Positions 26,643-34,892 are shown, numbered from the stretch's first letter. The stretch is 64,000 nt of DNA from Brucella grignonensis (GCF_002252505.1 NZ_NNRL01000164.1:124001-188000), one strand, 5' to 3'. Notes: generated from the letters alone by a model not told the origin. Numbers and translations are program-made.

Positions 26643-27620
26643 TCAAGCGATACTTTTGCGGTCACGCCATGCGGTGATGGCTGTGGCGACGATGATGATG
26701 AGGCCGACAACGACACGCTGCCATGTGGTGTCCACCTTCATGATGATGAGCGAGTTCTTGACCATGACGAGCATGAAGACGCCCATCAGCGTGCCGAGAA
26801 CCGTGCCGCGTCCGCCGAAGATCGATGCGCCGCCCAGAACCACGGCTGCGATCACGTCCAGTTCAAGCCCGACGAAATCGCGCGGATTGGCAAGCCAGAT
26901 CATCGAGGAATGCAGAAGCCCTGCGAAACCTGCCAGCGCTCCGGCCACGCAATAGACGAAGAAGATCGTACGGCGGGTATTGAAGCCGACACGCTTTGCC
27001 GCTTCCGGCGAGCCGCCATAGGCATAAACGCTGCGCCCGATCATCGTATAATTGAGGATCAGGTGGATCAGCAGCGCCAGCGCCAGATAGACGAGGAACA
27101 TTGCGGTCAGGCTAAAGGCTGTTCCGGCGGCATTTGTCAGCGAAACAACATCCGTCTTGCCAAATTCGATCAGCTCCTTCGGCATCTTGTTGATGTTGAC
27201 GGTGCTTGTACCCACCAGACCAAGCACCAGTCCGCGCACAATGGAACCGGTACCGAGTGTCACGATCAGCGGGATCATCTTGAAACGATGGATGATGAAG
27301 CCGTTGAATGCGCCAAGCAGCAGGCCGATCAGCGTTGCGGCCACGAACGGAATGAACACGCCGTCATAGCCGAGATAAACCATGGCGCGGACGGTCAGAT
27401 ACATGGCCGCGATGGCAAAGGCGGTGAAGGAGACGTCGATGCCGCCGGAAATCATCACCAGCAGAACGCCAAGCGCCATGATGCCGATCACGACATTGGA
27501 GCGCAGAAGGCCGAAGATATTGTCCAGCGACCAGAATGCCGGATTGATGAGGCCGATAATAACCATGGCCGCGAACAGCACGCAGGCAATGATGAATTCG
27601 GTACTGCGAAAAAACTTCAT
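26643..27620 (-). CDS. sugar ABC transporter permease (RbsC family), first copy
   Basis: 325 residues, the same BPD_transp_2 family as the next gene: IMALGVLLVMISGGIDVSFTAFAIAAMY and AAVVLGGASIFGGRGTVLGTLMG. ATG 27620 is supported by GAGGAAC at good spacing. It ends 14 bases before the second permease start. Two permeases of this type with one two-domain ATPase form the usual CUT2-type importer. Confidence 0.92.
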   Translation of the reverse strand: MKFFRSTEFIIACVLFAAMVIIGLINPAFWSLDNIFGLLRSNVVIGIMALGVLLVMISGGIDVSFTAFAIAAMYLTVRAMVYLGYDGVFIPFVAATLIGLLLGAFNGFIIHRFKMIPLIVTLGTGSIVRGLVLGLVGTSTVNINKMPKELIEFGKTDVVSLTNAAGTAFSLTAMFLVYLALALLIHLILNYTMIGRSVYAYGGSPEAAKRVGFNTRRTIFFVYCVAGALAGFAGLLHSSMIWLANPRDFVGLELDVIAAVVLGGASIFGGRGTVLGTLMGVFMLVMVKNSLIIMKVDTTWQRVVVGLIIIVATAITAWRDRKSIA

Positions 27621-27631
27621 GTGCCGGTTCC

Positions 27632-29134
27632 TCAATTCAGCGTCTTGAGCCGGTCATTGACGGCATCTTCGGTCATGGTTTCACCGGAAAGTTCGTCGAC
27701 GAAACGTCCGCGATGCATCACCAGCACACGATTGCAGTTCTGCACCAGCTCGGGCACATCGTCGGAAATCATCAGGACGGCGAGCCCTTCATCACGGGCA
27801 AGCTTGCGGATGATATTGTGGATCTGCGCCTTGGAGCCGACATCGACGCCGACGGTTGGCCCGTTGAGGATCAGGATTTTTGCGCCTGTCAAAAGCCAGC
27901 GTGCCAGCACCACACGCTGCGCATTGCCGCCTGACAGATGATTGACCGGCGTATGCGGACCGGGGGCAACGATGTGCATCGCCGAAAACATGTCGCGGGT
28001 TGTGGTGTCAGCTTGTCTGCGGTCGATGAAGAGGCCGCGCACGAATTTCTCGATGGAAGTGACGATGATGTTGCGCTCGATCGATTGCGTGAGGAACAGG
28101 CCTTCCGTCAGGCGGTCTTCCGGCACATAGGCGACGCCGCAGGCGATCCCTTCCTGAACTGTCTTCGGATGAACTTGCTTGCCATCGATACGAACAGTGC
28201 CGGTGAAATCCGGCTTCATGCCGAAGAGAGCCAAGGCAAGCTCGGTGCGACCAGAGCCGATAAGACCAGAAATACCTACAATTTCACCGGCATGGAGCGT
28301 AAGGCTGGCATTTTCCACCGACCCCGGAACAGAAAGGTTCGTGATTTCAAGGGTCGGATTGGCTGGAGCGCCTTCACGCGGGGTCCAGTGATAATGGTCC
28401 GATGTGAGTTCCTGACCGGTCATCGCGCGGGTGATCGACGGTTCGTCGAAATCGGAAATCGGGCCTTCGGCAACCTTCTTGCCATTGCGGAAGACGGTCA
28501 GCCTTTCGCTGATTTCCAGCATCTCGCGCATCTTGTGGCTGACGAAAAGCACTGCGATGCCCTGTGCCTGAATATCGCGAACGATCTTGAACAGCGCGTC
28601 GACTTCATGCCGCGTCAGCGCGGTGGTCGGCTCGTCCATGATAATGAGGCGGGCGTCAGCCATGACGGCGCGCGCAATCGCCACGATCTGCTTGCCCGAT
28701 GTCGGCAGGCTGTCCACATCCGCATCGAGGTCGATACTGACGTCGAGCCGCTCCAGCGCCTTCTGCGCCAGGTCACGCACGCGCTTCCAGTCGACGCCCT
28801 TGCGGCCTTCGATGAGAAAAGTATTGATTGCCAGATTTTCAGCAACCGTCAGGTTCCCGAACAACGAGAAGTCCTGATAGATCACCTGAATACCGTGATG
28901 AACCGACTTGACGGGGTCGAGCTTGCCGACTGATTTGCCGTCGATCAGTATCTCGCCGTCTTCCGGCGTGTAGACGCCCGACATGACCTTGATGATGGTG
29001 GATTTGCCGGAGCCGTTCTCGCCCGCGAGACAGTGGATTTCGCCGGGCTTTATGGCAAAGGAAACGTCGTCCAGTGCCCTGACACCACCGAAGCGTTTTC
29101 CGATATGGCGCAGTTCGATCAGGTTTTCACTCAT
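27632..29134 (-). CDS. sugar ABC transporter ATP-binding protein, two NBDs (CUT2 type)
   Basis: 500 residues with tandem nucleotide-binding domains. NBD1: Walker A GENGSGKST (about 38-46), Walker B LIIMDEPTTALT, but the signature is LPTSGKQ instead of LSGGQ. NBD2: the family's variant Walker A GLIGSGRTELA, a clean signature LSGGNAQRVVLARWL, but Walker B ILILNGPTVGVDVG with Asn-Gly where Asp-Glu is expected. The complementary defects suggest that one composite ATP site is catalytic (NBD1 Walker motifs with the NBD2 signature). Energises import together with the two permeases. Confidence 0.94.
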   Translation of the reverse strand: MSENLIELRHIGKRFGGVRALDDVSFAIKPGEIHCLAGENGSGKSTIIKVMSGVYTPEDGEILIDGKSVGKLDPVKSVHHGIQVIYQDFSLFGNLTVAENLAINTFLIEGRKGVDWKRVRDLAQKALERLDVSIDLDADVDSLPTSGKQIVAIARAVMADARLIIMDEPTTALTRHEVDALFKIVRDIQAQGIAVLFVSHKMREMLEISERLTVFRNGKKVAEGPISDFDEPSITRAMTGQELTSDHYHWTPREGAPANPTLEITNLSVPGSVENASLTLHAGEIVGISGLIGSGRTELALALFGMKPDFTGTVRIDGKQVHPKTVQEGIACGVAYVPEDRLTEGLFLTQSIERNIIVTSIEKFVRGLFIDRRQADTTTRDMFSAMHIVAPGPHTPVNHLSGGNAQRVVLARWLLTGAKILILNGPTVGVDVGSKAQIHNIIRKLARDEGLAVLMISDDVPELVQNCNRVLVMHRGRFVDELSGETMTEDAVNDRLKTLN

Positions 29135-29175
29135 ATGGGGGCCTCGTGCAAGGCTGGAATGCGATTTGTCCGATA

Positions 29176-29196
29176 GGAGGGGCAGGAAGCCCCTCC
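29176..29196. promoter_or_regulatory. intercistronic hairpin after the binding-protein gene
   Basis: GGAGGGGC, AGGAA loop, GCCCCTCC: a perfect 8-bp GC-rich stem in the 81-base gap between the binding-protein and ATPase genes. No T run follows on the minus strand. Such hairpins protect the upstream mRNA and give the binding protein an excess over the membrane parts. Confidence 0.55.
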
Positions 29197-29215
29197 CGTC
29201 AGGCAGCCATGGATA

Positions 29216-30262
29216 TCAGAAGTCGTACTTATCCATGTTTTCCTTGGTCACACCGACCCAGCCTGCACCATAGAGCAGGTTCGGCTTGGCAGCGTCAGGC
29301 GCCAGCAGGCTTTCATAGCCCGGCAGACCCAGATTGAGACCGGCCTTGATCTGGTCGTTCTTCTTTTCAAGTGCGGCGACGGCCAGCATGTTCATGGCAT
29401 AGCCTGCAACGGCGGGGTCCCAGAACTGGATGTACTGGATGTCGTCGTTCTTCAGATATTCACCAGCCACCGAAACGAGGCCCGTGCCTGCGAAGAAGAC
29501 CTTGCCCTTGAGGCCGCCTTCGGCGATCAGGCGTCCGGCACCGGCAGAGGTCGGCATCGGTGCACCAAGAATGCCCTTGATGTCCGGATAGGCGGTCATC
29601 GCCTCCTTGAGCTTGTTATAGTCGGTGTTGGCATCGTCATATGTTTCGAGGCGGCCTGTTGCTTCCGACATTTCCGGGAAGTTGGCCTTCTGGTATTCGA
29701 CGGCACCGTCGATCCATTCCATCTGCGACTTGGAGGTCAGGCTGCCGACAGTCGCGACATACTTGCCCTTGCCGCCCATCGACTTGCCGAGTTCCTTCAT
29801 CAGGTTCGCGCCATAGGCCTTGTTGTCGAAGGCTTCGATGTCGTAGTCGACGTTCTGGATGTTGGATGCTTCGTGGCTGATGACCACGATGCCACGTTCA
29901 CGCGCCTTTTTCAGAACGGGTTCCACTGCTTCAACCGAGAAGGGCACGATGGCGATGGCGTCAACGCCCTGCGCGATCAGGTTTTCGACGATCTGCACCT
30001 GTGCTGCGGCATCCGCCTGGCTCGGGCCGACCATCCAGACGTCATTGCCGGTGTCGGCCTTGAACTGATCTACGCCGTCGCGCATGCGGTCGAACCAGGC
30101 AATGCCATCAACCTTCACGACGGTCGCGATGGTGTATTTCTTGTCATTTGCAGTGGTGATCAGCTCTTTGTTGACCTTCGATGTATCAACGACGCCTTCC
30201 GCAAAAGCATGCGGAACGGCAACGGACATGGCAATCGCCACGGATGCTAGAAATTTTTTCAC
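29216..30262 (-). CDS. periplasmic sugar-binding protein of the ABC importer
   Basis: 348 residues. Cleavable signal peptide (KKFLASVAIAMSVAVPHAFA), then a type I periplasmic binding fold (Peripla_BP_4): YTIATVVKVDGIAWFDRMRDG, QIVENLIAQGVDAIAIVPF, VVISHEASNIQNVDYDIEAF. It resembles the LsrB/RhaS branch rather than RbsB. GTG 30262 is the start because GGGAGGAAAC precedes it and the signal peptide follows; the long frame upstream to 30493 is spacer. First gene of the eight-gene operon. Confidence 0.92.
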   Translation of the reverse strand: MKKFLASVAIAMSVAVPHAFAEGVVDTSKVNKELITTANDKKYTIATVVKVDGIAWFDRMRDGVDQFKADTGNDVWMVGPSQADAAAQVQIVENLIAQGVDAIAIVPFSVEAVEPVLKKARERGIVVISHEASNIQNVDYDIEAFDNKAYGANLMKELGKSMGGKGKYVATVGSLTSKSQMEWIDGAVEYQKANFPEMSEATGRLETYDDANTDYNKLKEAMTAYPDIKGILGAPMPTSAGAGRLIAEGGLKGKVFFAGTGLVSVAGEYLKNDDIQYIQFWDPAVAGYAMNMLAVAALEKKNDQIKAGLNLGLPGYESLLAPDAAKPNLLYGAGWVGVTKENMDKYDF

Positions 30263-30415
30263 CGGTGTTTCCTCCCAAAACGCATCTCCAAAGCGCTGAC
30301 TGGTTCGGATAGATGCGCATTCCTCCAAAATTCCGGAGCTGCTCTGGCGTATTTGACCAGAAGAACTCCGAATTCCCTGTCCTGTCGCGCCATTGGCTGC
30401 AGAAGGACGATGCTG

Positions 30416-30453
30416 ACGCTGACGCACCCTGGAACGGTAGGGTGCGTCAGCGT
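30416..30453. promoter_or_regulatory. 15-bp perfect hairpin in the leader between the divergent operon and regulator
   Basis: ACGCTGACGCACCCT, 8-base loop, AGGGTGCGTCAGCGT. A perfect 15-bp stem about 155 bases before the binding-protein start. It has no T run on either strand, so it is not a plain terminator. It may be an mRNA-stabilising structure, a regulator site or a small repeat. Just downstream TTCCCGGCCGGG forms another small palindrome. Confidence 0.5.
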
Positions 30454-30583
30454 TCTCCTCCATGCCCGGCTTCCCGGCCGGGCGAAAATGCAATCTGTTT
30501 TCCCGCTTGTCTGACGTCCTCGAAGAACGGAATTCTGTTCGAGGCGTACAAAACCCTGTTGTTTTATCCTCCCAACAATGCGA

Positions 30584-30654
30584 ATTATAATGTTACAATC
30601 CGATCATTATGTTTGGATCGTTTCACATTTATGTTCGGCCTGTCAAGATCGGAT
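30584..30654. promoter_or_regulatory. candidate promoter and operator region of the divergent deoR-like gene and sugar operon
   Basis: TATAAT occurs on both strands around 30584-30591 (ATTATAAT). An 8-bp inverted repeat ATCCGATC (30598-30605) / GATCGGAT (30647-30654) and a further GGATCG lie beside it, with TTTCACAT and a later ATGTGAC. A DeoR-family operator is plausible, but the consensus is unknown. The rest of 30263-30720 shows only the hairpin listed separately. Confidence 0.3.
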
Positions 30655-30720
30655 GATCGCATTGCGTGAAATGTGACGGACGTATAAACGGGTGAGCGGA
30701 TCGCAAGGATTGGGGACAGC

Positions 30721-31428
30721 GTGAGCAGAATCAGCCGGAAGGAAGAGCGGATTGCCGAACTGGCGGCGCTGGTCGATGACGTTGGCGTGCTTCGCCTGCG
30801 GGATGCGGCAGCGCGTCTTGGCGTGTCGGAAATGACGATCCGCCGCGATATCGGCAGCGATGGCGGGATGCTGAATTGTTTGGGTGGTTACATTATCCCC
30901 ACCCAGGACGGTGTGAATGGCGATTATGTCTTTGATTTTGAAAAAGACAGCCATGCCAATGCCAAAGCACAGGCTTGTGCCGCAGCCGCAGCGTTGATTG
31001 AACCCTATGATACGGTTTTCATCGATTGTGGCACGACAATGCCGCACCTTGCTCACCGTATACCGCAGAACCAGCACATCACGGTTGTCTGCTACTCCCT
31101 GAATATTGCCGAGATTCTATCGCGTCGAGATGATGTTCGGCTGATCGTGCTTGGCGGCGTCTATCACTCCGAAGCGGCATCTTTTTCGAGCGACGAGGGC
31201 ATTGAGGTGCTCAAGCGCATCAATATTAACAAAGCTTTCTTGTCTGCGGGTGGGGTCGATGAGCAGCACGGTGTAACCTGCTCTCACTTTCATGAAGTGC
31301 CGGTCAAACAAATGGCGATGCAAAGAGCCCTACAGAAACACCTCGTCGTTGATGAAAGCAAATTCGGTAAAGTCCGTGCCGCACGCTTTGCAGGCGTAAT
31401 GGATTTTAACTCAATTGTTTCCGGCTAA
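30721..31428 (+). CDS. DeoR-family transcriptional regulator
   Basis: 235 residues. N-terminal winged helix: RLRDAAARLGVSEMTIRRDI (about 25-45), the DeoR signature, followed by a DeoRC sugar-phosphate sensor domain (FIDCGTTMPHLAHRIP, LGGVYHSEAASF, KAFLSAGGVDEQHGVTC, DESKFGKVRAARF). GTG start after TTGGGGAC. Divergent from the ABC-kinase-deoC operon, so it most likely represses it and responds to a sugar phosphate such as deoxyribose-5-phosphate (inference). The ligand cannot be read. Confidence 0.92.
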   Translation: MSRISRKEERIAELAALVDDVGVLRLRDAAARLGVSEMTIRRDIGSDGGMLNCLGGYIIPTQDGVNGDYVFDFEKDSHANAKAQACAAAAALIEPYDTVFIDCGTTMPHLAHRIPQNQHITVVCYSLNIAEILSRRDDVRLIVLGGVYHSEAASFSSDEGIEVLKRININKAFLSAGGVDEQHGVTCSHFHEVPVKQMAMQRALQKHLVVDESKFGKVRAARFAGVMDFNSIVSG

Positions 31429-31470
31429 ACACTTTGCGCTCAAAGCCGCTACTGGCTTGGGAGACCTTTG

Positions 31471-31863
31471 GTGCAGTTCAAGTTTTCTCTATCGGCTCTC
31501 ATCGTAACTCTTGCTCTGCTCGTCGCGTTGGTTCTCTTAGCCACGGCTGGCGCTGGCATGGGCTGGATAAGAAGCTTTCTCGGCGATGTGATTGCAGTGA
31601 TCTTTGTCTATTCAGCTTTCCGCATCATGATTGACGGGAACAGGGTTTTGTTGGCTTTTGCAGCGTTCTTGGTTGGAGCTGCTATCGAGCTGGGCCAGTA
31701 TCTCGCAAAAATAACGGGTGTTGAAATTGGCAATCGAGCCCTGCGGATTATTCTTGGCGCAACACCTGACTGGCTTGATGTATTGGCCTACGGCATCGGC
31801 GCATTGTCGATCATTGCATGCCTGACGCTTGCCAGATGGTCGAAACTCGCTTGCCGTGCCTGA
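31471..31863 (+). CDS. DUF2809 family membrane protein
   Basis: 130 residues with four hydrophobic segments (LIVTLALLVALVLLATAGAG, GDVIAVIFVYSAFRI, LLAFAAFLVGAAIELGQYL, WLDVLAYGIGALSIIACL). GAAIELGQY and the LGATPDWLDVLAYGIG end match DUF2809/VanZ-like small proteins. GTG 31471 lies 8 bases after GGGAG; a TTG immediately before is the alternative. Located 42 bases after the regulator and perhaps read through from it. Function unknown. Confidence 0.75.
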   Translation: MQFKFSLSALIVTLALLVALVLLATAGAGMGWIRSFLGDVIAVIFVYSAFRIMIDGNRVLLAFAAFLVGAAIELGQYLAKITGVEIGNRALRIILGATPDWLDVLAYGIGALSIIACLTLARWSKLACRA

Positions 31864-32058
31864 GTTTTTCTGACAAACTTTCTTTGAACACAATGTCGGT
31901 TTATATGTCGTGGGATAGGCATTGCTGATGAGCGCTGGAACGCGTCTGTCGCTCGCAATAGCCTTCATCAAATGACGCTTTTGACCACGGATGTACTGGC
32001 ACTAGTAGACATTGATGATCAGGAAGGTCGGTGCATTTTTGCCCCGGCCTTTTTTGTT
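31864..32058 (+). ncRNA. possible small RNA or untranslated 3' region ending in a terminator
   Basis: The 388-base gap before tRNA-Val has no ORF. It ends in a terminator-like hairpin, AAGGTCGG (32024-32031) / CCGGCCTT (32044-32051) with one G-T pair, followed by TTTTTGTT. About 160 bases separate the DUF2809 stop from this hairpin, long for a 3' UTR. TTGACC at 31981 could be a -35, without a clear -10. The terminator is supported better than the RNA. Nothing else is seen in 32059-32248. Confidence 0.3.
32024..32058 (+). terminator. Rho-independent terminator
   Basis: Stem AAGGTCGG / CCGGCCTT (8 bp, one G-U), 12-base loop and T-rich tail TTTTTGTT on the plus strand. It ends either the DUF2809 transcript or a short RNA from the preceding gap. 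Confidence 0.65.
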
Positions 32059-32248
32059 GCGCTTGTTTGCTTGGGCCAGCGCATGGAGACTGGCGCGATT
32101 CAATCGCAGTCAATTGTCTTCATGAGGGCTGAATCGTAAATCAGCTGGCTTCAGATCGCGGCGAAATTTCTCAAATACAAATAGATCCAATGAGGTTTAT
32201 TGAACCTCAGGAGAATTTTATATTTTTGGTCTAAGCGTTTGGAAAATA

Positions 32249-32324
<76 letters not shown>

Positions 32325-32351
32325 GACTGACTTGTCAGCCGCTGTGAGAGC

Positions 32352-32380
32352 CGTTTAGGCAATTCGTTCGAAGAGTGCAA
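32352..32380 (-). promoter_or_regulatory. promoter of tRNA-Val
   Basis: Minus strand: TTGCAC (32375-32380), 17-base spacer, TAAACG (32352-32357), about 28 bases before the tRNA. It resembles the tRNA-Asp promoter (TTGACA, TTAAAC) in having a CC-TAAAC block. Confidence 0.5.
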
Positions 32381-32653
32381 GCGCAAAATTGCAAAAATGC
32401 ATTCTTTTTATTTTCCCGGCTAAAATCCACAGGCCGCATCAATTATAACGAGCAGAGTTGTCCCGAATAAAGCACTGGGAATTGTACGATCCATGACCAC
32501 TGACCTGAATCGCGATTCCGATTCATGTGAATTTTGAATGCCTTCGGGCAAGGGGCGCTTCGTTGCGGATAAAGCAGGTCAAACTCGAAAGCCTGTAAAA
32601 GCGTGGCTTTTTGAATAAAAACAAATTTCTTCTTTTTTCTTCAAACCACTCGC

Positions 32654-32681
32654 TTGACACTGGTGAGAGAACACCTTAAAC
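32654..32681 (+). promoter_or_regulatory. promoter of tRNA-Asp
   Basis: CTTGACA (perfect -35 at 32654-32659), 16-base spacer, TTAAAC at 32676-32681, about 60 bases before the tRNA. The rest of 32381-32743 carries no gene; a weak hairpin AAAGCC/GGCTTT with a short T run lies at 32588-32612. Confidence 0.6.
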
Positions 32682-32743
32682 GACCGCTCACACCGAACGG
32701 AAACGCCGGTGACTACCCAGCCAGACGGCTGAAAATGAAATGC

Positions 32744-32820
32744 GCGGGTGTAGCTCAGTTGGTTAGAGTGCCGGCCTGTCACGCCGGAGGTCGCGGGTTC
32801 GAGCCCCGTCACTCGCGCCA
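32744..32820 (+). tRNA. tRNA-Asp (anticodon GTC)
   Basis: 77 bases with encoded CCA. Acceptor GCGGGTG pairs with CACTCGC (one G-U), D-arm TAGCTCAGTTGGTTAGAGT. The anticodon stem CCGGC/GCCGG encloses CTGTCAC, giving GTC for GAC and GAU. T-arm CGCGGGTTCGAGCCCCG. Confidence 0.98.
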
Positions 32821-32864
32821 TTTTCATTCAAGAAATCGAACAAAAATCTTGATGAAAATGGCGC
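32815..32864. repeat. inverted copy of the tRNA-Asp 3' end and trailer
   Basis: GCGCCATTTTCATTCAAGA (32815-32833, starting in the tRNA CCA end) and TCTTGATGAAAATGGCGC (32847-32864) are inverted copies differing by one T. The hairpin would pair the tRNA 3' end with its trailer. No T run follows the right arm. Confidence 0.75.
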
Positions 32865-33016
32865 ATCTCGCGTTCTTTCCACTTCTTACTAATATCAAAA
32901 GATTGGTCGCTGGAATCATTGCTTTGATTCCGCGCTTTTTTGCATTTGGTGAGTTTGCTTCGAACGTTGGGGTTTTCCGGACCGAGAGCGATGTGATTCC
33001 GCGCTGAAAGCTGAGG

Positions 33017-33109
33017 CTATTTTGCTTTCTTCCATGAAAGATAAGCGACCGAGAAGATTCCAGCCAGAACGACCAGAATGTCACCGCTGGCGAGAAAATA
33101 TGTGCCCAA
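33017..33109 (-). CDS. putative 30-residue single-span membrane microprotein
   Basis: Minus-strand frame starting at TTG (33109) and ending TAG. The start is preceded by AAGGAGAGAGCG, a near-perfect ribosome binding site. Product MGTYFLASGDILVVLAGIFS plus VAYLSWKKAK: a short N-terminus, one membrane span (about residues 10-26) and a basic KKAK tail, which predicts N-out/C-in or a tail at the cytoplasmic face. It has no homologue that I recognise. The ribosome binding site and the ideal single-pass architecture argue that it is a real gene; a TTG start and small size leave doubt. Confidence 0.5.
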   Translation of the reverse strand: MGTYFLASGDILVVLAGIFSVAYLSWKKAK

Positions 33110-33942
33110 CGCTCTCTCCTTGCGAATTCCTCTTTTCACCCAAGGCTGAAATCGCAGCCCTTTCAGATGCAAAAATTTCCGAAGTTATCGATTCTGTAAG
33201 CCGAACCGGTTTTGCAATCTGTGGTCTACGGGGATTTTAGAGATGTGCTCGACTTATAGAAGGCAAGCAATCTTGCTCATTGGCTCCCCTGCGCCAAATA
33301 TTTTCACAAACCGCAACGAGGGCAGTTATAATTTTCTGAACCTGAAAATGTGCTCTAATCGGTGGGGCAGGGTGCTCTCGCGTTTCTTATATATGAGCTC
33401 GATTCTGACCCTTACATATCTCTTATATATAAAGTGCGTTCGATCCGTTGCTCAGATATTAGTCTGGAATGGAACCGGGCTCGTGAATTCGTTCGCTGAG
33501 GTTTGCATTATGCCTGCCCATCTCCGGGCTTTATACATTTTAAAGCGCGTTGAGGGATCGTCTGAATCAGCCACACGATTAAGCCCGACAATTCAACCGA
33601 TTGATTCTATCGGGCAAATATTGGCAGAAGATCGTTCTTTGCCTTTTCCTCACGAAATTATGATGTTTTCGTGCTATATGGGGTTTGGGTGGCATATACG
33701 GGCTTGATGTTGCCTCTTATTCAGCATCCTGACCGGACTATACCCGCCTGTTCGCGTTGGAGGGCTTGCGCTTGCGCGCATGCTGCGCTAACCGTCCCGC
33801 CAAATACTTAAGTTCGCACGGCATGCCTTTTGAAGCTGCTTGAGGCGACGAGGTCGCAAGAGATGCAATGTGTCGCATGGTGGTAGGCTCTAAAAAGCTT
33901 ATGACAGGCGGCGCAGCCTCGTATTCAAGCCGGATAAGGATC
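33110..33942. other. long spacer upstream of the nuo operon
   Basis: 833 bases between the microprotein and nuoA. An open frame of 154 codons exists at 33243-33707, but it lacks a ribosome binding site, has no recognisable features and is AT-rich in an unstructured way, so I do not call it. The spacer presumably holds the nuo promoter; candidate hexamers are too weak to assign. GGATAAGGA at 33932-33940 is the nuoA ribosome binding site. Confidence 0.5.
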
Positions 33943-34308
33943 ATGAACGAGCTTTTAAGTTCCTATTTGCCGATTGTCATCTTTCTCGGCATCGCGATGG
34001 TAATTGGTGTAGCCCTCCTGGTTGCGCCGTTTCTGGTCGCGTACAGACAGCCCGACCCGGAAAAGCTTTCAGCTTACGAGTGCGGGTTCAATGCCTTTGA
34101 TGACGCCCGTATGAAATTCGACATCCGTTTCTATCTCGTGTCGATTCTCTTTATTATCTTCGATCTCGAAGTCGCCTTCCTGTTCCCGTGGGCTGTGTCC
34201 TTCGGTGCAATTGGCTGGTTCGGCTTTCTGTCGATGATGCTTTTCCTTGGTGTTTTGACCATCGGCTTCATCTACGAATGGAAGAAGGGAGCGCTGGAAT
34301 GGGATTGA
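33943..34308 (+). CDS. nuoA: NADH-quinone oxidoreductase subunit A
   Basis: 121 residues, three membrane segments. Subunit of the membrane arm of complex I, near the quinone site. Conserved loop [36 protein letters not shown] contains the E-C-G motif. ATG 33943 has GGATAAGGA upstream; the frame is open to 33868. First gene of the nuoA-N operon; its end overlaps nuoB by 10 bases. Confidence 0.97.
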   Translation: MNELLSSYLPIVIFLGIAMVIGVALLVAPFLVAYRQPDPEKLSAYECGFNAFDDARMKFDIRFYLVSILFIIFDLEVAFLFPWAVSFGAIGWFGFLSMMLFLGVLTIGFIYEWKKGALEWD

Positions 34309-34892
34309 CCGGCACTAATCAGGCGTCGGGCTCGACGCTTATTGCTCCGCAGCCAAAGGGGATACTTGACCCACGTACGGGCAAGCCAGTTGGCTCTGAT
34401 GACGCATTCTTCAATGATCTGAACAGCGAACTGTCTGACAAAGGCTTCATCGTCACATCTGCTGACGCTCTGATCACCTGGGCGCGTACCGGCTCGCTGA
34501 TGTGGATGACCTTCGGTCTCGCATGTTGCGCCGTGGAAATGATGCATATTTCCATGCCGCGTTATGATGCTGAGCGCTTCGGTATCGCGCCACGCGCATC
34601 TCCACGCCAGTCCGACGTCATGATCGTTGCAGGCACGCTGACCAACAAGATGGCCCCTGCTTTGCGTAAGGTCTATGACCAGATGCCTGAGCCTCGTTAC
34701 GTTATTTCGATGGGTTCCTGCGCCAATGGCGGCGGCTATTATCACTACTCTTATTCTGTAGTGCGTGGCTGTGATCGTGTGGTTCCAGTCGATATTTATG
34801 TTCCGGGCTGCCCGCCAACCGCAGAAGCTCTGCTTTATGGCATTCTGATGCTTCAGAAGAAGATCCGCCGTACTGGTACGATCGAGCGTTAA
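34299..34892 (+). CDS. nuoB: NADH-quinone oxidoreductase subunit B (PSST)
   Basis: 197 residues. Carries the terminal 4Fe-4S cluster N2 that passes electrons to quinone: ligands Cys76, Cys77 ([10 protein letters not shown]), Cys141 (GSCANGGG) and Cys171 ([11 protein letters not shown]). The N-terminal 45 residues are the usual alphaproteobacterial/mitochondrial type extension. ATG 34299 lies in the end of nuoA, consistent with translational coupling. Confidence 0.97.
   Translation: MGLTGTNQASGSTLIAPQPKGILDPRTGKPVGSDDAFFNDLNSELSDKGFIVTSADALITWARTGSLMWMTFGLACCAVEMMHISMPRYDAERFGIAPRASPRQSDVMIVAGTLTNKMAPALRKVYDQMPEPRYVISMGSCANGGGYYHYSYSVVRGCDRVVPVDIYVPGCPPTAEALLYGILMLQKKIRRTGTIER

Noticed and set aside
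30263-30493. N-terminal extension of the sugar-binding protein
   Set aside because: The signal peptide begins at GTG 30262 after GGGAGGAAAC; the extension includes the 15-bp hairpin and has no coding character.
32588-32612. terminator after AAAGCC...GGCTTT
   Set aside because: Only a 6-bp stem with a large loop and a short T run, and no transcript that needs it.
33243-33707. 154-codon plus-strand frame upstream of nuoA
   Set aside because: No ribosome binding site, no recognisable domain and irregular composition; treated as spacer.
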